From NCBI RefSeq assembly GCF_022921055.1, contig NZ_CP095061.1:2209501-2273500 (forward strand): 64,000 nucleotides of DNA, written 5' to 3'. Position numbers and translations under genes: made by a program. Positions 35,893-44,937 of this stretch are shown here, piece after piece. How positions within the stretch are numbered: position 1 is the first letter of the stretch; every line of letters starts with the position of its first letter. A model generated the notes under the pieces. It was given only the letters and a program-made list of their open reading frames with translations, searched no databases and was not told where the DNA came from. This DNA comes from Hymenobacter volaticus (lineage in GTDB: Bacteria; Bacteroidota; Bacteroidia; Cytophagales; Hymenobacteraceae).

Positions 35893-37670
35893 ATGATGAC
35901 ATCATTACGCCCTACAGTTCTGCTTTTAGCGGCACTTGGTGGGTTTGTTGCCGCGTGCAACCAATCCGGCGAAATCAACAAAACCGTTGATGCCGAAACT
36001 GCCAATGCCAGCTTCGAGCGGTACAAGGAGCGCTTCCTAGATTCGTTGTGGTACTACAACCCTGAGTTTGCTAGCAGCCAAGGTTACCACCGCTACGACT
36101 CGGTCCTGATCATCCCGACGGCGGCCCGACGCCTCGGCGATGCGAAAACCCTGAAACGGCGCGGCAAGGAACTGGCCACTTTTAAACCGACGGACTTGTC
36201 GGTGAACAACCAAACTGATTGGCGGCTGATGCAGAACTACCTGCAAGCTGGACGGTGGCAACTGGATACGCTGCGGGAGTGGGAGTGGAACCCGGCCAAC
36301 TACAATCTAGGTGCCTCGGTGGCGGAAATCCTGAATGGCCGTTACTGGCCCCTCGACCGCCGGCTGCGCGCCATCAGTCTCAAAATTGCTCGTTCGCCTG
36401 AATATTATGCTGCCGCTGAAGCTAACATCGAGAACCCAACCAAAGAGCATACAGAACTCGGCATCAAACAAAACGAAGGCGGACTGGCAGTTTTCGGCAA
36501 AGCCTTGCAAGATTCTATTGCTAAATCGGGGCTGACGGCCCGGGAGAAAGAGGATTTTAAGAACCGGTTGGCTACTACGCGGCTCAGCATTGAGGACTAC
36601 CTGCGCTTCCTGAAAACCGAGGTGCTGACCGCCGGCAAATTCCGCAGTTTCCGGATAGGCAAGGCGCTGTTTGACCGGAAGTTTTTCTACGATATTCAGT
36701 CCACGTATACCGCCGACCAAGTGTACGCTAAGGCGCAGCAGAACCGTGCCCGCTTGTTGCGCGATATGAACGTTCGGGCGGCGCGGCTTTATCCCAAGTA
36801 CTTCCCCAACCAGCCGATGCCTACCGATTCGCTGGTGCTGGTCAAGCAGGTGATTGGGCGGTTGTCGCAGGAGCACGTAACGCCGGCTGGATTCGTGGCG
36901 GCCGTGAAGGCGCAGATTCCGCAGTTAGTGCAGTTCGTCAACGACAAAAAGCTACTCACGCAGGACCCTAGCAAGCCGCTAGTAGTGCGCGAAACGCCGC
37001 TTTATATGCGTGGAAGCGGGGCGGGCGCTAGCATTTCAGCCCCGGCCCTTATGACAAAGCCGCCAACACCTATTACAATGTGGAGCCGCTCACGGGCCAG
37101 TCCGCCGCCAGTGCCGAAAGCTATTTGCGCGAGTACAACAACTACACACTGCAAATTCTGAACATCCACGAGGCCATTCCGGGGCACTACACGCAGTTGG
37201 TGTACGCCAACCGCAGCCCCTCGCTTATCAAGGCTGTTTTCGGTAACGGGGCCATGGTAGAAGGGTGGGCCGTGTACGCCGAGCGTATGATGTTGGAAAG
37301 CGGCTACGGTAGCAACTCCGACGAAATCTGGTTGATGTGGGACAAGTGGAATATGCGTGTGACGCTCAACACCATCCTCGACCACGAGGTGCACGTCAAC
37401 AACATCAGCGAGCAAGCCGCCAAAGCGCTGCTCCTCCGCGACGGATTTCAGGAAGAAGCGGAGGCTACCAACAAATGGCGCCGCGCTACTCTGAGCCAAG
37501 TACAGCTTAGCAGCTATTTCACGGGCTACACCGAAATCTATGATTTGCGCGAAGAGCTAAAACGAGCCGAGGGCAACGACTTCGACCTAAAAGCTTTCAA
37601 TGAAAGGTTTCTGAGTTTCGGGAGTGCACCAGTGAAGTACATTCGGACGTTGATGCTAAAGCAATCCTAA
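35893..37670 (+). CDS. DUF885 family putative metallopeptidase lipoprotein, frameshifted
   Basis: Exported protein of about 592 residues. Start 35893 gives a lipoprotein signal (VLLLAALGGFVAAC). The C-terminal third carries the zinc-peptidase-like motif HEAIPGH, then EGWAVYAERMM with the third ligand Glu, as in DUF885/M32-like families. One base is missing in GG at 37044-37045; restoring it joins S-I-S-A-P-G-P-Y-D-K-A-A to the downstream frame. Substrate unknown; relatives are thought to be carboxypeptidases. Confidence 0.85.
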
Positions 37671-37699
37671 GCGGATAACCAATTGTACATCACGGCTAG

Positions 37700-37735
37700 A
37701 GAGCTTCAATCTGCAAAGATTGGAGCTCTTTCTTT
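37700..37735 (+). terminator. Terminator after DUF885
   Basis: 13-bp arms with one mismatch (37700-37712, 37717-37729), loop GCAA, tail TTCTTTTC. Confidence 0.75.
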
Positions 37736-37818
37736 TCAAGAAGAAAGAGCTTCTGATATCTTGGTTTCAAGTCTATCCGTATTTGTTACTATTACCGACG
37801 CAATTGCGATACTACCTT

Positions 37819-38175
37819 ATGAAAGAAGAAGATCGACAGCAGGTGCATGATGTAAATGACGAAGAATTGCGTCGGCTTACGCATGATCACCTAAAAGTAT
37901 TTGCCAAGTTTACTTCTGAAAGTTGCGAAATCTGCGAGTTGCTAGCGCCTCCCTTCGCAAAGTTTGCTGGCAGAGAAAACTTCAAAAGCATCTTGTTTCT
38001 GCGCCTCAACTCCGACGAGAATCCGGTGGCCAAGAAGATGATGCAGGAAAAAGTAGCGCCGTTTTTCGTGTCTTATTGCCAAGGCCGGATTTTGGAGTGC
38101 GATACACTAACCGAAGAGCAGCACGTGTCAGATATGCTTCAAAGGCTGCGCGAGCTAGAACCTATGGCGTTGTAA
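37819..38175 (+). CDS. Thioredoxin-like protein with CxxC
   Basis: 118 residues from ATG 37819, no signal peptide, so cytoplasmic. FAKFTSESCEICELLAPPFAKF is a thioredoxin strand-helix with the redox pair Cys-Glu-Ile-Cys; KVAPFFVSYCQGR supplies the usual cis-Pro region (Ala-Pro). The CEIC pair is unlike the CGPC of general thioredoxins, so it may reduce a particular partner. The upstream in-frame start at 37720 would overlap the terminator stem and is rejected. Confidence 0.72.
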   Translation: MKEEDRQQVHDVNDEELRRLTHDHLKVFAKFTSESCEICELLAPPFAKFAGRENFKSILFLRLNSDENPVAKKMMQEKVAPFFVSYCQGRILECDTLTEEQHVSDMLQRLRELEPMAL

Positions 38176-38180
38176 GCAGA

Positions 38181-38258
38181 GTGCGGTTGCACAAAGACGT
38201 GTGGGCCTTGTTGGCAGTTGTAGTTACGTTTCTGCTGATGCTATTGCTTTTTCAGTAA
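38181..38258 (+). CDS. Candidate 25-residue single-pass membrane peptide
   Basis: GTG start 5 bases after the thioredoxin-like stop; reads MRLHKDVWALLAVVVTFLLM then LLLFQ. A charged N-terminus followed by one unbroken hydrophobic span is what a real microprotein would show. It could be translated by coupling with the gene before it. No homologue known to me; chance remains possible at this length. Confidence 0.35.
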   Translation: MRLHKDVWALLAVVVTFLLMLLLFQ

Positions 38259-38412
38259 GAAGAGCAGCTAATCAAGGGAGCGAACAAGCACTATAGCATT
38301 TCAAAAGAAACCTTAATACATAATCTCGAGCTATAGATTAGGCCGAGTGGATGGATACTTCCTGATTCCACCCTTGGTACTTATAAGCGCATAGCCCCCG
38401 AACTATTCACCA

Positions 38413-39178
38413 TTGTTTTTCCTGCTATCTAAACTTCTCGACTTTGTGTTGCTGCCAGTGCTGTGGCTGCTGGTGCTGCTAGTGGCGGCTCTGCTAACAA
38501 ACCGACCAGCGCGACGGCGCAATTTACTGCTGTTCGCTTTACTGCTCCTCGTGCTGGGCAGCAACAACGCCCTGCTCAACGAGACCCTACTAGTGTGGGA
38601 GCTACCCCAGTAAGGCTAAGAAATTTGCCGCGCCAAGCCGATGCAGCCGTATTGCTAACGGGCATCACCAGCGTCAGCAAGTCGCCCCACGACCGGGTGT
38701 ATCTGCACGAGGGTGCCGACCGGCTTACCAATGCGTTGTGGCTGTGGCGGGCCGGCCGGGTGCGGCACATTTTGGTGTCGGGGGCTCGGGGGCTATGCTG
38801 AAGAAAGCTCATACCGAAGCTGCGGATCTTATCACACTGCTGCATCTGGCTGGCGTCCCCGATTCGGTTATCATCAAGGAAGACCGCAGCCGCAACACCC
38901 GCGAAAACGCCTTGTTCACCAAGCAAATAGTAGCCGCACGCCCCGAACTCGATACGTTGGTGTTGGTCACCTCGGCGTTCCATCAACGCCGCGCCCTTGG
39001 CTGCTTCCATAAAGTAGGTCTGCACCCACTACCGTTTCCCGCTGGTTTCCGCTCCACCGACCGCGCCCTCACCCCCGACTACTGGCTCGTACCCGGCGCC
39101 GATACGCTCGGTGGCTGGAGCCTGCTGCTGCATGAAATAACCGGCTACCTCATCTACAAAGCACTAGGCTATTGCTGA
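38413..39178 (+). CDS. YdcF/ElyC-type DUF218 protein, two frameshifts
   Basis: About 255 residues in three frames. N-terminus (TTG 38413) has two membrane segments; then the DUF218 domain: QADAAVLLTGI, ILVSGGSGAM, EDRSRNTRENALF and LVTSAFHQRRALGCF, ending with LLHEITGYLIY. Repairs: one C at 38605-38608 (L-P-P-V-R-L-R-N) and one G at 38780-38784 (V-S-G-G-S-G-A-M). The family includes ElyC and SanA, envelope proteins linked to peptidoglycan and enterobacterial antigen; the exact job is unknown. The tail overlaps the convergent hypothetical by 10 bases. Confidence 0.82.
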
Positions 39179-39495
39179 TCGGTTTGTGCGACCTCAGTGT
39201 TTGATTCTTTAACCTCCCATACAGCATTGTTTCGCACGGCATAGCCTGTAATTATTGCTGCTTTATTAGACCCCGATAGCTCTAAGTCAAAGTACACAGT
39301 GTCTTCCCCGTTGCTTAATCTACACTGGTAGCTTGTACTGCTAACGTTGTCTATTTTCTGGCTTTTCTTCACCGAGGCTATCAGTGGATCAACAAAAGGA
39401 TAATCAGATTTGAACTGATAATAGAAGCCGCCTCCCATGATGGCCATCATGATAAGCATAGCTAGGATTGTACCTAATGCGTCTCGTAATGTCAT
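39169..39495 (-). CDS. Hypothetical single-pass membrane protein
   Basis: 108 residues. One N-terminal membrane segment (about 7-28, Gly/Met-rich), then a small soluble domain with YQCRLSNGEDTVYFDLELSGSNKAAIITGYAV, probably beta strands. It resembles no family I know. Ten bases downstream of the aldehyde dehydrogenase start of transcription order, i.e. ahead of nothing else: it lies after it on the same strand only by 9 bases in the other sense (its start at 39495 is near the dehydrogenase stop at 39505), so both may share a transcript. Confidence 0.55.
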   Translation of the reverse strand: MTLRDALGTILAMLIMMAIMGGGFYYQFKSDYPFVDPLIASVKKSQKIDNVSSTSYQCRLSNGEDTVYFDLELSGSNKAAIITGYAVRNNAVWEVKESNTEVAQTDQQ

Positions 39496-39504
39496 GACAT
39501 CAAG

Positions 39505-40903
39505 TTACTCTACCTTCTTCTGCTTTTCGGGCTTTTCTTCTTTGGCTATCCAGATGGATTTCTGGTTAACAAACTCCCGAATGCCTAGATAAGATAGCTC
39601 CCGGCCGTAGCCCGACTTCTTAACTCCCCCAAACGGCATTTCCGGCGACGATTTTACCATGCTGTTCACGAACACCGCGCCGGCTTCCACCTGGCGGGCT
39701 AGCTCCTCGCCACGCTTCACATTTTGGGTCCAGACGGAGCCGCCAAGGCCGAAACGCGAGTCGTTGGCGAGGCGAACAGCATCGTCTGCATCTTTGGCTT
39801 CGAGAATAAGGGCTACGGGCCCGAACAATTCTTCGTGGTAGGCGCGCTGTTTAGGCTTGATATTGCTCAGGATCATAGGCCGAAACAGGGCGGTGCCGGG
39901 CTTGGTTTGGCCGCCGTGTAGCTCCACCTTAGCGCCCTGCTTGACCGAGTCCTCGACTTGCTGCGTGATTTCGTCAGCCAAATCTGGGCGGGCGAGGGGC
40001 CGTATTGGGTGTCTTCGTTTAGGGGGTCACCGGTGCGAAAAGCCAACAGGTGGGTTTTCATCTTGCTGATGAACTCCTTGACCACAGGTTTCTCCACGAT
40101 AAACCGTTTGGCCGCAATGCAGCTCTGGCCGGCGTTAATCATACGAGCCTGCGCGGCAGTTTTGGCGGCTAGCTCCAAGTCAGCGTCGGCTAATACAATA
40201 AAGGCATCAGAGCCGCCTAGCTCCAGCACGGTCTTCTTGATTTGGCGACCAGCAATGGCGGCCACTTGCGCGCCGGCCGGCTCCGAACCGGTTAAGGTTA
40301 CGGCCCGTACTCGGTCATCTTCAATCAGCTTCTCTACCATCTCCGTGCCGACCAATAGCGCCCGAAACGTGGCCGGGGGAAACCGGCATCATGGTAGATC
40401 TTTTCCAGTGCCAAGGCGCACTGCGGCACATTGGAAGCGTGCTTGAGCAAACCCACATTGCCTGCCATTAGCGCCGGCGCAATAAAGCGTACCACTTGCC
40501 AAAGCGGGAAGTTCCAGGGCATCACGGCCAGTACCACCCCAATCGGCTCATGGCTGATAAAGCTGCGCTGAGCCTCGGTTTCAATGATGTCGTCGGCTAG
40601 AAATTCCTCGGCGTGGTCGGCGTAGTAGTCACAGCAGAGGGCACACTTTAAGGCTTCGGCGCGGCCATCCACTACGGGCTTGCCCATCTCTAACGCCATG
40701 ATGCGGGCTAGTTCGTCTTGCCGCTCCCGCAATAGCTCGGCGGCGCGGTGCATAAGTTGCGCGCGGTGCGCAAAAGAGGTGGTGCGCCACTCGGCAGCTG
40801 CCCGGTGGGCCTGCCCCAAAATACGCTCCGTTTGAGGCCAGCTAAAAGCACGAAAGCGGCGCTCAACGCGGCCAGTGTAAGGATTTATGGAAGCTATTGG
40901 CAT
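39505..40903 (-). CDS. NAD(P)-dependent aldehyde dehydrogenase (succinate-semialdehyde type), two frameshifts
   Basis: Oxidises an aldehyde to an acid. About 466 residues. MPWNFPLWQ (oxyanion Asn), TLTGSEPAG (cofactor loop), VLELGGSD (general base Glu), NAGQSCIAAKRF (nucleophile Cys) and PFGGVKKSGYGREL identify the family and lean to the succinate-semialdehyde/GabD-like group. Two single-base losses: plus-strand G-runs 40375-40379 (repair G-F-P-P-A-T-F-R-A) and 39996-39999 (repair Y-G-P-L-A-R-P-D-L). The substrate is inferred only from family. Confidence 0.87.
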
Positions 40904-41182
40904 GATAATCAGTGTATTGAGAAAGAGCAGGGTTGCGGACCAAGAAAACCCATAAAGTTGAAGTGTAGCCCGAGCAGATACCTAGCAGAACAACCGGCGC
41001 GTTGCTCACATATTCTTCAGGGTACGGTGGTGCGCAACTAACCGCAAAACGTAGCCGTAGCACGCAGGTTACGAAGCTCGAGTGTGATTTTGAAGGGTGA
41101 GTTTCGAAACAATTGCAGTAGAAGTGTACTTTCGTCCGGCGAAGGGTCCATTATTACCCACCGTTCCATACTGTTGTAGCCC
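40904..41182. other. Divergent promoter region, dehydrogenase / ECF sigma
   Basis: 279 bases. For the sigma gene, TTTC (41102-41105), 21 nt, TACTTTCG (41127-41134) is a near-consensus promoter. Nothing else recognised. Confidence 0.4.
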
Positions 41183-41742
41183 GTGAATGTAATTCCCCTG
41201 AAGCCGTACCTTCTCTTTCTGACGAGGACTTGCTGGTGCAGCGCCTCCGTGACCGGGACGAGTCGGCCATGACCTTATTTTACGACCGATACTCGGCAGC
41301 GCTTTATGGCGTCATCATGCGTATCGTCAAAAAAGAAGAGGAAGCCGAAGATGTGCTCCAAGAGAGCATGGTCAAAATTTGGAACTCTTTCGGATCATAT
41401 GATGCTGGAAAGGGGCGACTCTTTACCTGGGTAATGAATGTATGCCGGAATTTGGCTATTGACAAAATCCGGTCTCGACAGTACCGCGTAGGTAGTCGTA
41501 CACAACCGCTTGAGGACAGCGCCGCAGTACGTGAGCCCGCATCTCCCACGTTCCGGCCCGAGCACATCGGCTTGCAGGAAATGACCAAACAACTCAACCC
41601 CGACCAACAGCAGGTCGTCGATATGCTGTACTTCGGAGGTTACACCCAAAGTGAAGTAGCCGAAGAGCTAAATCTGCCCCTGGGCACGGTAAAAACCCGC
41701 GCCAGAGCAGCTATTAAAGTACTTTCAAAATTGATTCGATAG
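41183..41742 (+). CDS. ECF RNA polymerase sigma factor, probable one-base loss near the start
   Basis: Directs RNA polymerase to a regulon controlled by the next gene. Region 2 (FYDRYSAALYGVIMRI, EDVLQESMVKIWNSF) and region 4 (VVDMLYFGGYTQSEVAEELNLPLGTVKTRARAAIK) are clear. The intact frame has only a TTG at 41230. GTG at 41183 followed by NVI would join it as M-N-V-I-P-P-E-A-V-P-S-L-S-D-E-D if one C is added in the C-run 41195-41198; this gives about 186 residues and is the preferred model. Coupled to the anti-sigma gene by a 2-base gap. Confidence 0.88.
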
Positions 41743-41744
41743 CC

Positions 41745-42674
41745 GTGGACACTCAGCAATACATCGAATCAGGCATTCTGGAAGAATATGCATTGGGCAT
41801 ATTATCGGATGCCGAGCGCTCCGAGGTGGAGCGTCTCGCTGCCATCCATCCCGAGATTCGGCACGAACTAGACGCCATTGTTATGGGCCTCGATGCGTAT
41901 GCCGAGGCGCATTCTCTCACACCTCCGGCCGACATGCGGGAGCGAGTATTAGCGGGTTGGCAGCAAGCCATTCGCCAGCAGGATTCTGTGAATGATACAA
42001 ATCCTGTTGTGCCATTGACTACTGCGCCCACCCCGGCTCCGCAACCCGTAGCGGCGACTCCGCCACCCGTAAGCACGCCCATTCCCGAACCTGTCGTGCG
42101 CCCGATTAGTAGTGTACCAGAACCTATCCAGACGCAGGCTCCGGCCCGTGGGTTTGGGTGGCTAATGGCGGCTTCGGTGGCCTTACTATTGAGCTTGGGC
42201 GGCAACTATATGCTCTATAACCGCTGGCAGCATACGCAGTCCGAGTTGTTTGCAGCGCGCAACGACCAAGCTCGTTTCGCTGCCACACAGCAAGCTTCGC
42301 AAAAGCTGATGACCACCCAGCGCCAAGAGTTGGCGGTGCTCCGCGACGAGCAGTTCCGGCACGTAACGCTGGCTGGTACGCCGGCCGCGCCTACCGCTAA
42401 AGCGCGCGTGCTCTACAACCCGTCTACGCGCGCCGTGTATGTCGACGTACGTAGCCTACCCGCGCCTCCTGCTGGCAAACAGTATCAACTATGGGCTCTC
42501 GACAAAGGAAAGCCAGTTGATGCCGGAGTGCTAGCTGCAACTACAGCAGCGGGTGAAGGACTTCAGCAGATGAAAGACATTGCTAGTGCTCAAGCCTTTG
42601 CCATGACGGTGGAAAATGAAGGCGGTAGCCCAACGCCTACGTTAGCAACGATGACCGTAGTAGGTAATATTTAG
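41745..42674 (+). CDS. RskA-type anti-sigma factor
   Basis: Holds the sigma factor inactive at the membrane. GTG start 2 bases after the sigma stop. N-terminal cytoplasmic zinc-less anti-sigma domain (YIESGILEEYALGILSDAER), Pro-rich linker (about 88-130), membrane segment (about 137-156), coiled-coil stretch, then the periplasmic RskA/anti-sigma-K domain (KARVLYNPSTRAVYVDVRSL, YQLWALDKGKPVDAGVL). 309 residues. Signal unknown. Confidence 0.88.
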   Translation: MDTQQYIESGILEEYALGILSDAERSEVERLAAIHPEIRHELDAIVMGLDAYAEAHSLTPPADMRERVLAGWQQAIRQQDSVNDTNPVVPLTTAPTPAPQPVAATPPPVSTPIPEPVVRPISSVPEPIQTQAPARGFGWLMAASVALLLSLGGNYMLYNRWQHTQSELFAARNDQARFAATQQASQKLMTTQRQELAVLRDEQFRHVTLAGTPAAPTAKARVLYNPSTRAVYVDVRSLPAPPAGKQYQLWALDKGKPVDAGVLAATTAAGEGLQQMKDIASAQAFAMTVENEGGSPTPTLATMTVVGNI

Positions 42675-42680
42675 TTTTTC

Positions 42681-42738
42681 AAAAAGAAAAAGCGAGAAGT
42701 ACAGAGTTAGACACCTGTGCTTCTCGCTTTTTCTTTTT
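42681..42738 (+). terminator. Terminator of the sigma/anti-sigma operon
   Basis: Long stem AAAAAGAAAAAGCGAGAAG (42681-42699) with its complement ending at 42738, pure T-rich 3' side. Confidence 0.88.
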
Positions 42739-42798
42739 ACCGTCTTCGTTGAATTGGCCTTAATTTAGAGACTTATATTCTCTACGTTTTCATTAGCC

Positions 42799-43368
42799 AT
42801 GCACGGGACTGTTTTTATTCTTCTTAAGCGATATGTCCAAACGCAATACGATCATAGCACTTGGGTCCGCTTAGTGGAAGCTGCCGGTCTTACCTCTGGT
42901 GATTTCGACCACAAAGAGGTCTACCCTGATGAGCACATGTATGCTCTAGTGGGAAAAGCAGCTCAAATGACAGGAGTACCGGCTAACGAGCTTCACGAGA
43001 AATTTGGCGAATACCTAGTGCCCGACCTCATGTACATGTATCAGAAGCTGATCCAGCCTAACTGGAAAACGCTGGATATGATAGAGCACACGGAGAACAC
43101 CATGCATAAGAAAGTGCGTAGCGAGCATGCCAAAAACTCTCCTCCCGTTCTCCATGTGGTGCGGCATTCACCTGATAAGTTGGAAATAACTTATGTGTCG
43201 CAACGGCGAATGGGTGCGCTGGCAGTAGGTATCGTGCGCGGACTTGCTACCTATTTCGATGAGGCAGACCGCATTGTGGTAGAACCTGAAACTAGCGAAA
43301 ATGGTGAGCGGGTACTTATTCGGGTGCAGCGCCTACCGGCTGGGCTACCACGAGTTGGCAGTATGTAA
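42799..43368 (+). CDS. H-NOX heme nitric-oxide/oxygen sensor protein
   Basis: Gas-sensing hemoprotein. 189 residues starting MHGTVF like the family. The proximal heme ligand is His103 (ENTMHKKV) and the heme-propionate signature Y-x-S-x-R is Tyr132-Ser134-Arg136 (TYVSQRR), almost the same numbering as the Thermoanaerobacter protein. H-NOX normally sits beside a histidine kinase or diguanylate cyclase; none is in the window, so the partner is elsewhere or the system differs. The distal pocket cannot be judged for NO versus O2 choice. Confidence 0.85.
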   Translation: MHGTVFILLKRYVQTQYDHSTWVRLVEAAGLTSGDFDHKEVYPDEHMYALVGKAAQMTGVPANELHEKFGEYLVPDLMYMYQKLIQPNWKTLDMIEHTENTMHKKVRSEHAKNSPPVLHVVRHSPDKLEITYVSQRRMGALAVGIVRGLATYFDEADRIVVEPETSENGERVLIRVQRLPAGLPRVGSM

Positions 43369-43446
43369 AATCAACGTAGCGTAGCCTCACATAAATGTTT
43401 AGGTGGCTACACCTTCCTTTCACAGTAATTCTCTTGTTTCAAAAAA

Positions 43447-43785
43447 ATGGAAAAGTCAACTTACTACAACCCAGCTGACCTAGCTAAATTCGGTAACATC
43501 ACGGAATGGCAAGCCGAGATGGGCAACAAATTCTTTGCTTACTACGGTGAGGTGTTCAAGGAAGGAGCCCTTACGGAGCGCGAAAAAGCCCTGATTGCTT
43601 TAGCAGTAGCTCACGCTGTGCAATGCCCGTATTGCATCGACGCATACACCACCGATTCGCTACAAAAAGGAGCAGACGAAGCCCAGATGATGGAAGCCGT
43701 ACACGTAGCCGCGGCCATCAAAGGTGGTGCTGTGTTGGTGCATGGCGTGCAGATGATGAACAAAGCCAAAGAGGTATCTATGTAA
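43447..43785 (+). CDS. AhpD-like carboxymuconolactone decarboxylase-family protein (arsenosugar-associated type)
   Basis: 112 residues of the AhpD fold, with the redox pair and proton relay in HAVQCPYCIDAYT (Cys-Pro-Tyr-Cys) and EREKALIALAVA. The sequence, especially ITEWQAEMGNKFFAYYGEVF and EAVHVAAAIKGGAVLVHGVQMMN, matches the peroxidase-like subgroup that usually stands next to the radical-SAM gene arsS in arsenosugar clusters. No arsS or arsM follows. Likely a small peroxidase or thiol oxidoreductase. Confidence 0.8.
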   Translation: MEKSTYYNPADLAKFGNITEWQAEMGNKFFAYYGEVFKEGALTEREKALIALAVAHAVQCPYCIDAYTTDSLQKGADEAQMMEAVHVAAAIKGGAVLVHGVQMMNKAKEVSM

Positions 43786-44240
43786 ATTGATGGGCTTCTG
43801 CTAGAAGAAAACCGCTTTCAGTATGCTCCAATGTTGGTTGCGGATACCAGCACAATGTTATGCTCTCTTCCGCGACAAGTTTGATTGAAGTAAACGTGGC
43901 TTTCCTAGCTTGAGAGGGTGTTCTGCGCCACCGAATGACGCCAGTACAGGTCCGTACTATTCGCTGGTTAATGCTGGTTATAAGCCTGCAGTTTTTTCAT
44001 ATGCTGCCGCAGAGGGCGCGTATATCGCGCCCTCTGCGTGCAAGCCAAGCGAGACGAGCTTGCTGCCGCTGCGTGCAACGGGCGTGACGCTGATGCATAT
44101 CAACGTAGGCAAGATGTGCAACCAAACTCGCCGCTGCTTTCGGGTCCATGGTAGCTCCAACCGAATGGAAACGATAACTCGCGAAACCATGCTATTGCTG
44201 CTACGGTTGTATGGTCTAGGTGGGCTTTAATGGCGCCACC
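43786..44240. other. Gap between the AhpD-like and rhodanese genes
   Basis: About 450 bases without a gene I can support. A perfect 13-bp hairpin CGCAGAGGGCGCG/CGCGCCCTCTGCG (44008-44020, 44026-44038) is present but has no T-run. An open frame at 43910-44230 has no coding character. Confidence 0.4.
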
Positions 44241-44248
44241 TAGATTTG
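44241..44248 (+). promoter_or_regulatory. -7 box before the rhodanese gene
   Basis: TAGATTTG matches TAnnTTTG exactly, 31 bases ahead of the ATG at 44280. No clear -33 box at the right distance. Confidence 0.45.
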
Positions 44249-44279
44249 TGCTGAGTAGGATGTGCTTGCGGGCTTCTCA

Positions 44280-44834
44280 ATGAGAAAAATATTTCAACGT
44301 CTCCCAACGGCTTTGCGCCCTATTTGGCTGTTTGCTCCACCATTGGCGTTCCTGATTTTTTCCGCTTGCCGACAGACAGATGGCGACAATCCCACTACCT
44401 ATGACCGGCTATTGCGCACACTTTACCGCAATACAGTACCCGTCGTTCGACCTGCGCAACTAGCAAGGATGCTGGCAGAGAAGCCCGACGCGGTGTTGCT
44501 GCTCGACACCCGTACGCCCGTCGAGTATAACGTAAGCCATTTGCATAACGCTCGTTTTGTGGACTTCAACTCATTCGAGAAAAATACTTTCACTGACCTT
44601 CCTCGCAACCAGATCGTGGTCGTATATTGTTCGGTGGGCTATCGGAGCGAGCGGGTGGGGGAGCACCTAAAAGCGCTAGGTTTTCAGGATGTGCGCAACT
44701 TGTATGGGGGTATTTTTCAGTGGGTAAACGAAGGCCACCTAGTATACAACACACAGGGGGTTACGCAGGATGTCCACCCTTATTCTCCATTGTGGAGTCC
44801 CTGGCTAAAAACTGGCCATCAGGTGTATAAATAA
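44280..44834 (+). CDS. Rhodanese-domain lipoprotein
   Basis: 184 residues. Start 44280 (MRKIFQRL) gives a signal with lipobox IFSAC. One rhodanese domain: LLLDTRTPVEYNVSHLHNA and the active loop VVYCSVGYRSER, Cys at the usual place, so sulfur transfer or thiol chemistry outside the cytoplasm is likely. GTG at 44262 is a possible earlier start. Rhodaneses are often found in arsenosugar-type clusters between the AhpD-like and glycosyltransferase genes, as here. Confidence 0.85.
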   Translation: MRKIFQRLPTALRPIWLFAPPLAFLIFSACRQTDGDNPTTYDRLLRTLYRNTVPVVRPAQLARMLAEKPDAVLLLDTRTPVEYNVSHLHNARFVDFNSFEKNTFTDLPRNQIVVVYCSVGYRSERVGEHLKALGFQDVRNLYGGIFQWVNEGHLVYNTQGVTQDVHPYSPLWSPWLKTGHQVYK

Positions 44835-44937
44835 AGACACCGCTCCACAAGCCAAAAACAGGTCTTGCCACTTACACGGATACCTGTCTTTTGTGCATCA
44901 CCAGCGAGTAGCGAAAGAAGTACTAGCTTCGTCAGAA

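Noticed and set aside
44008..44038. Perfect 13-bp hairpin as a terminator
   Set aside because: No T-run on the 3' side of either strand; kept only as a structure within the gap.
43910..44230. 106-codon open frame in the AhpD-rhodanese gap
   Set aside because: Composition is random-like, includes a GC hairpin, no recognisable motif.
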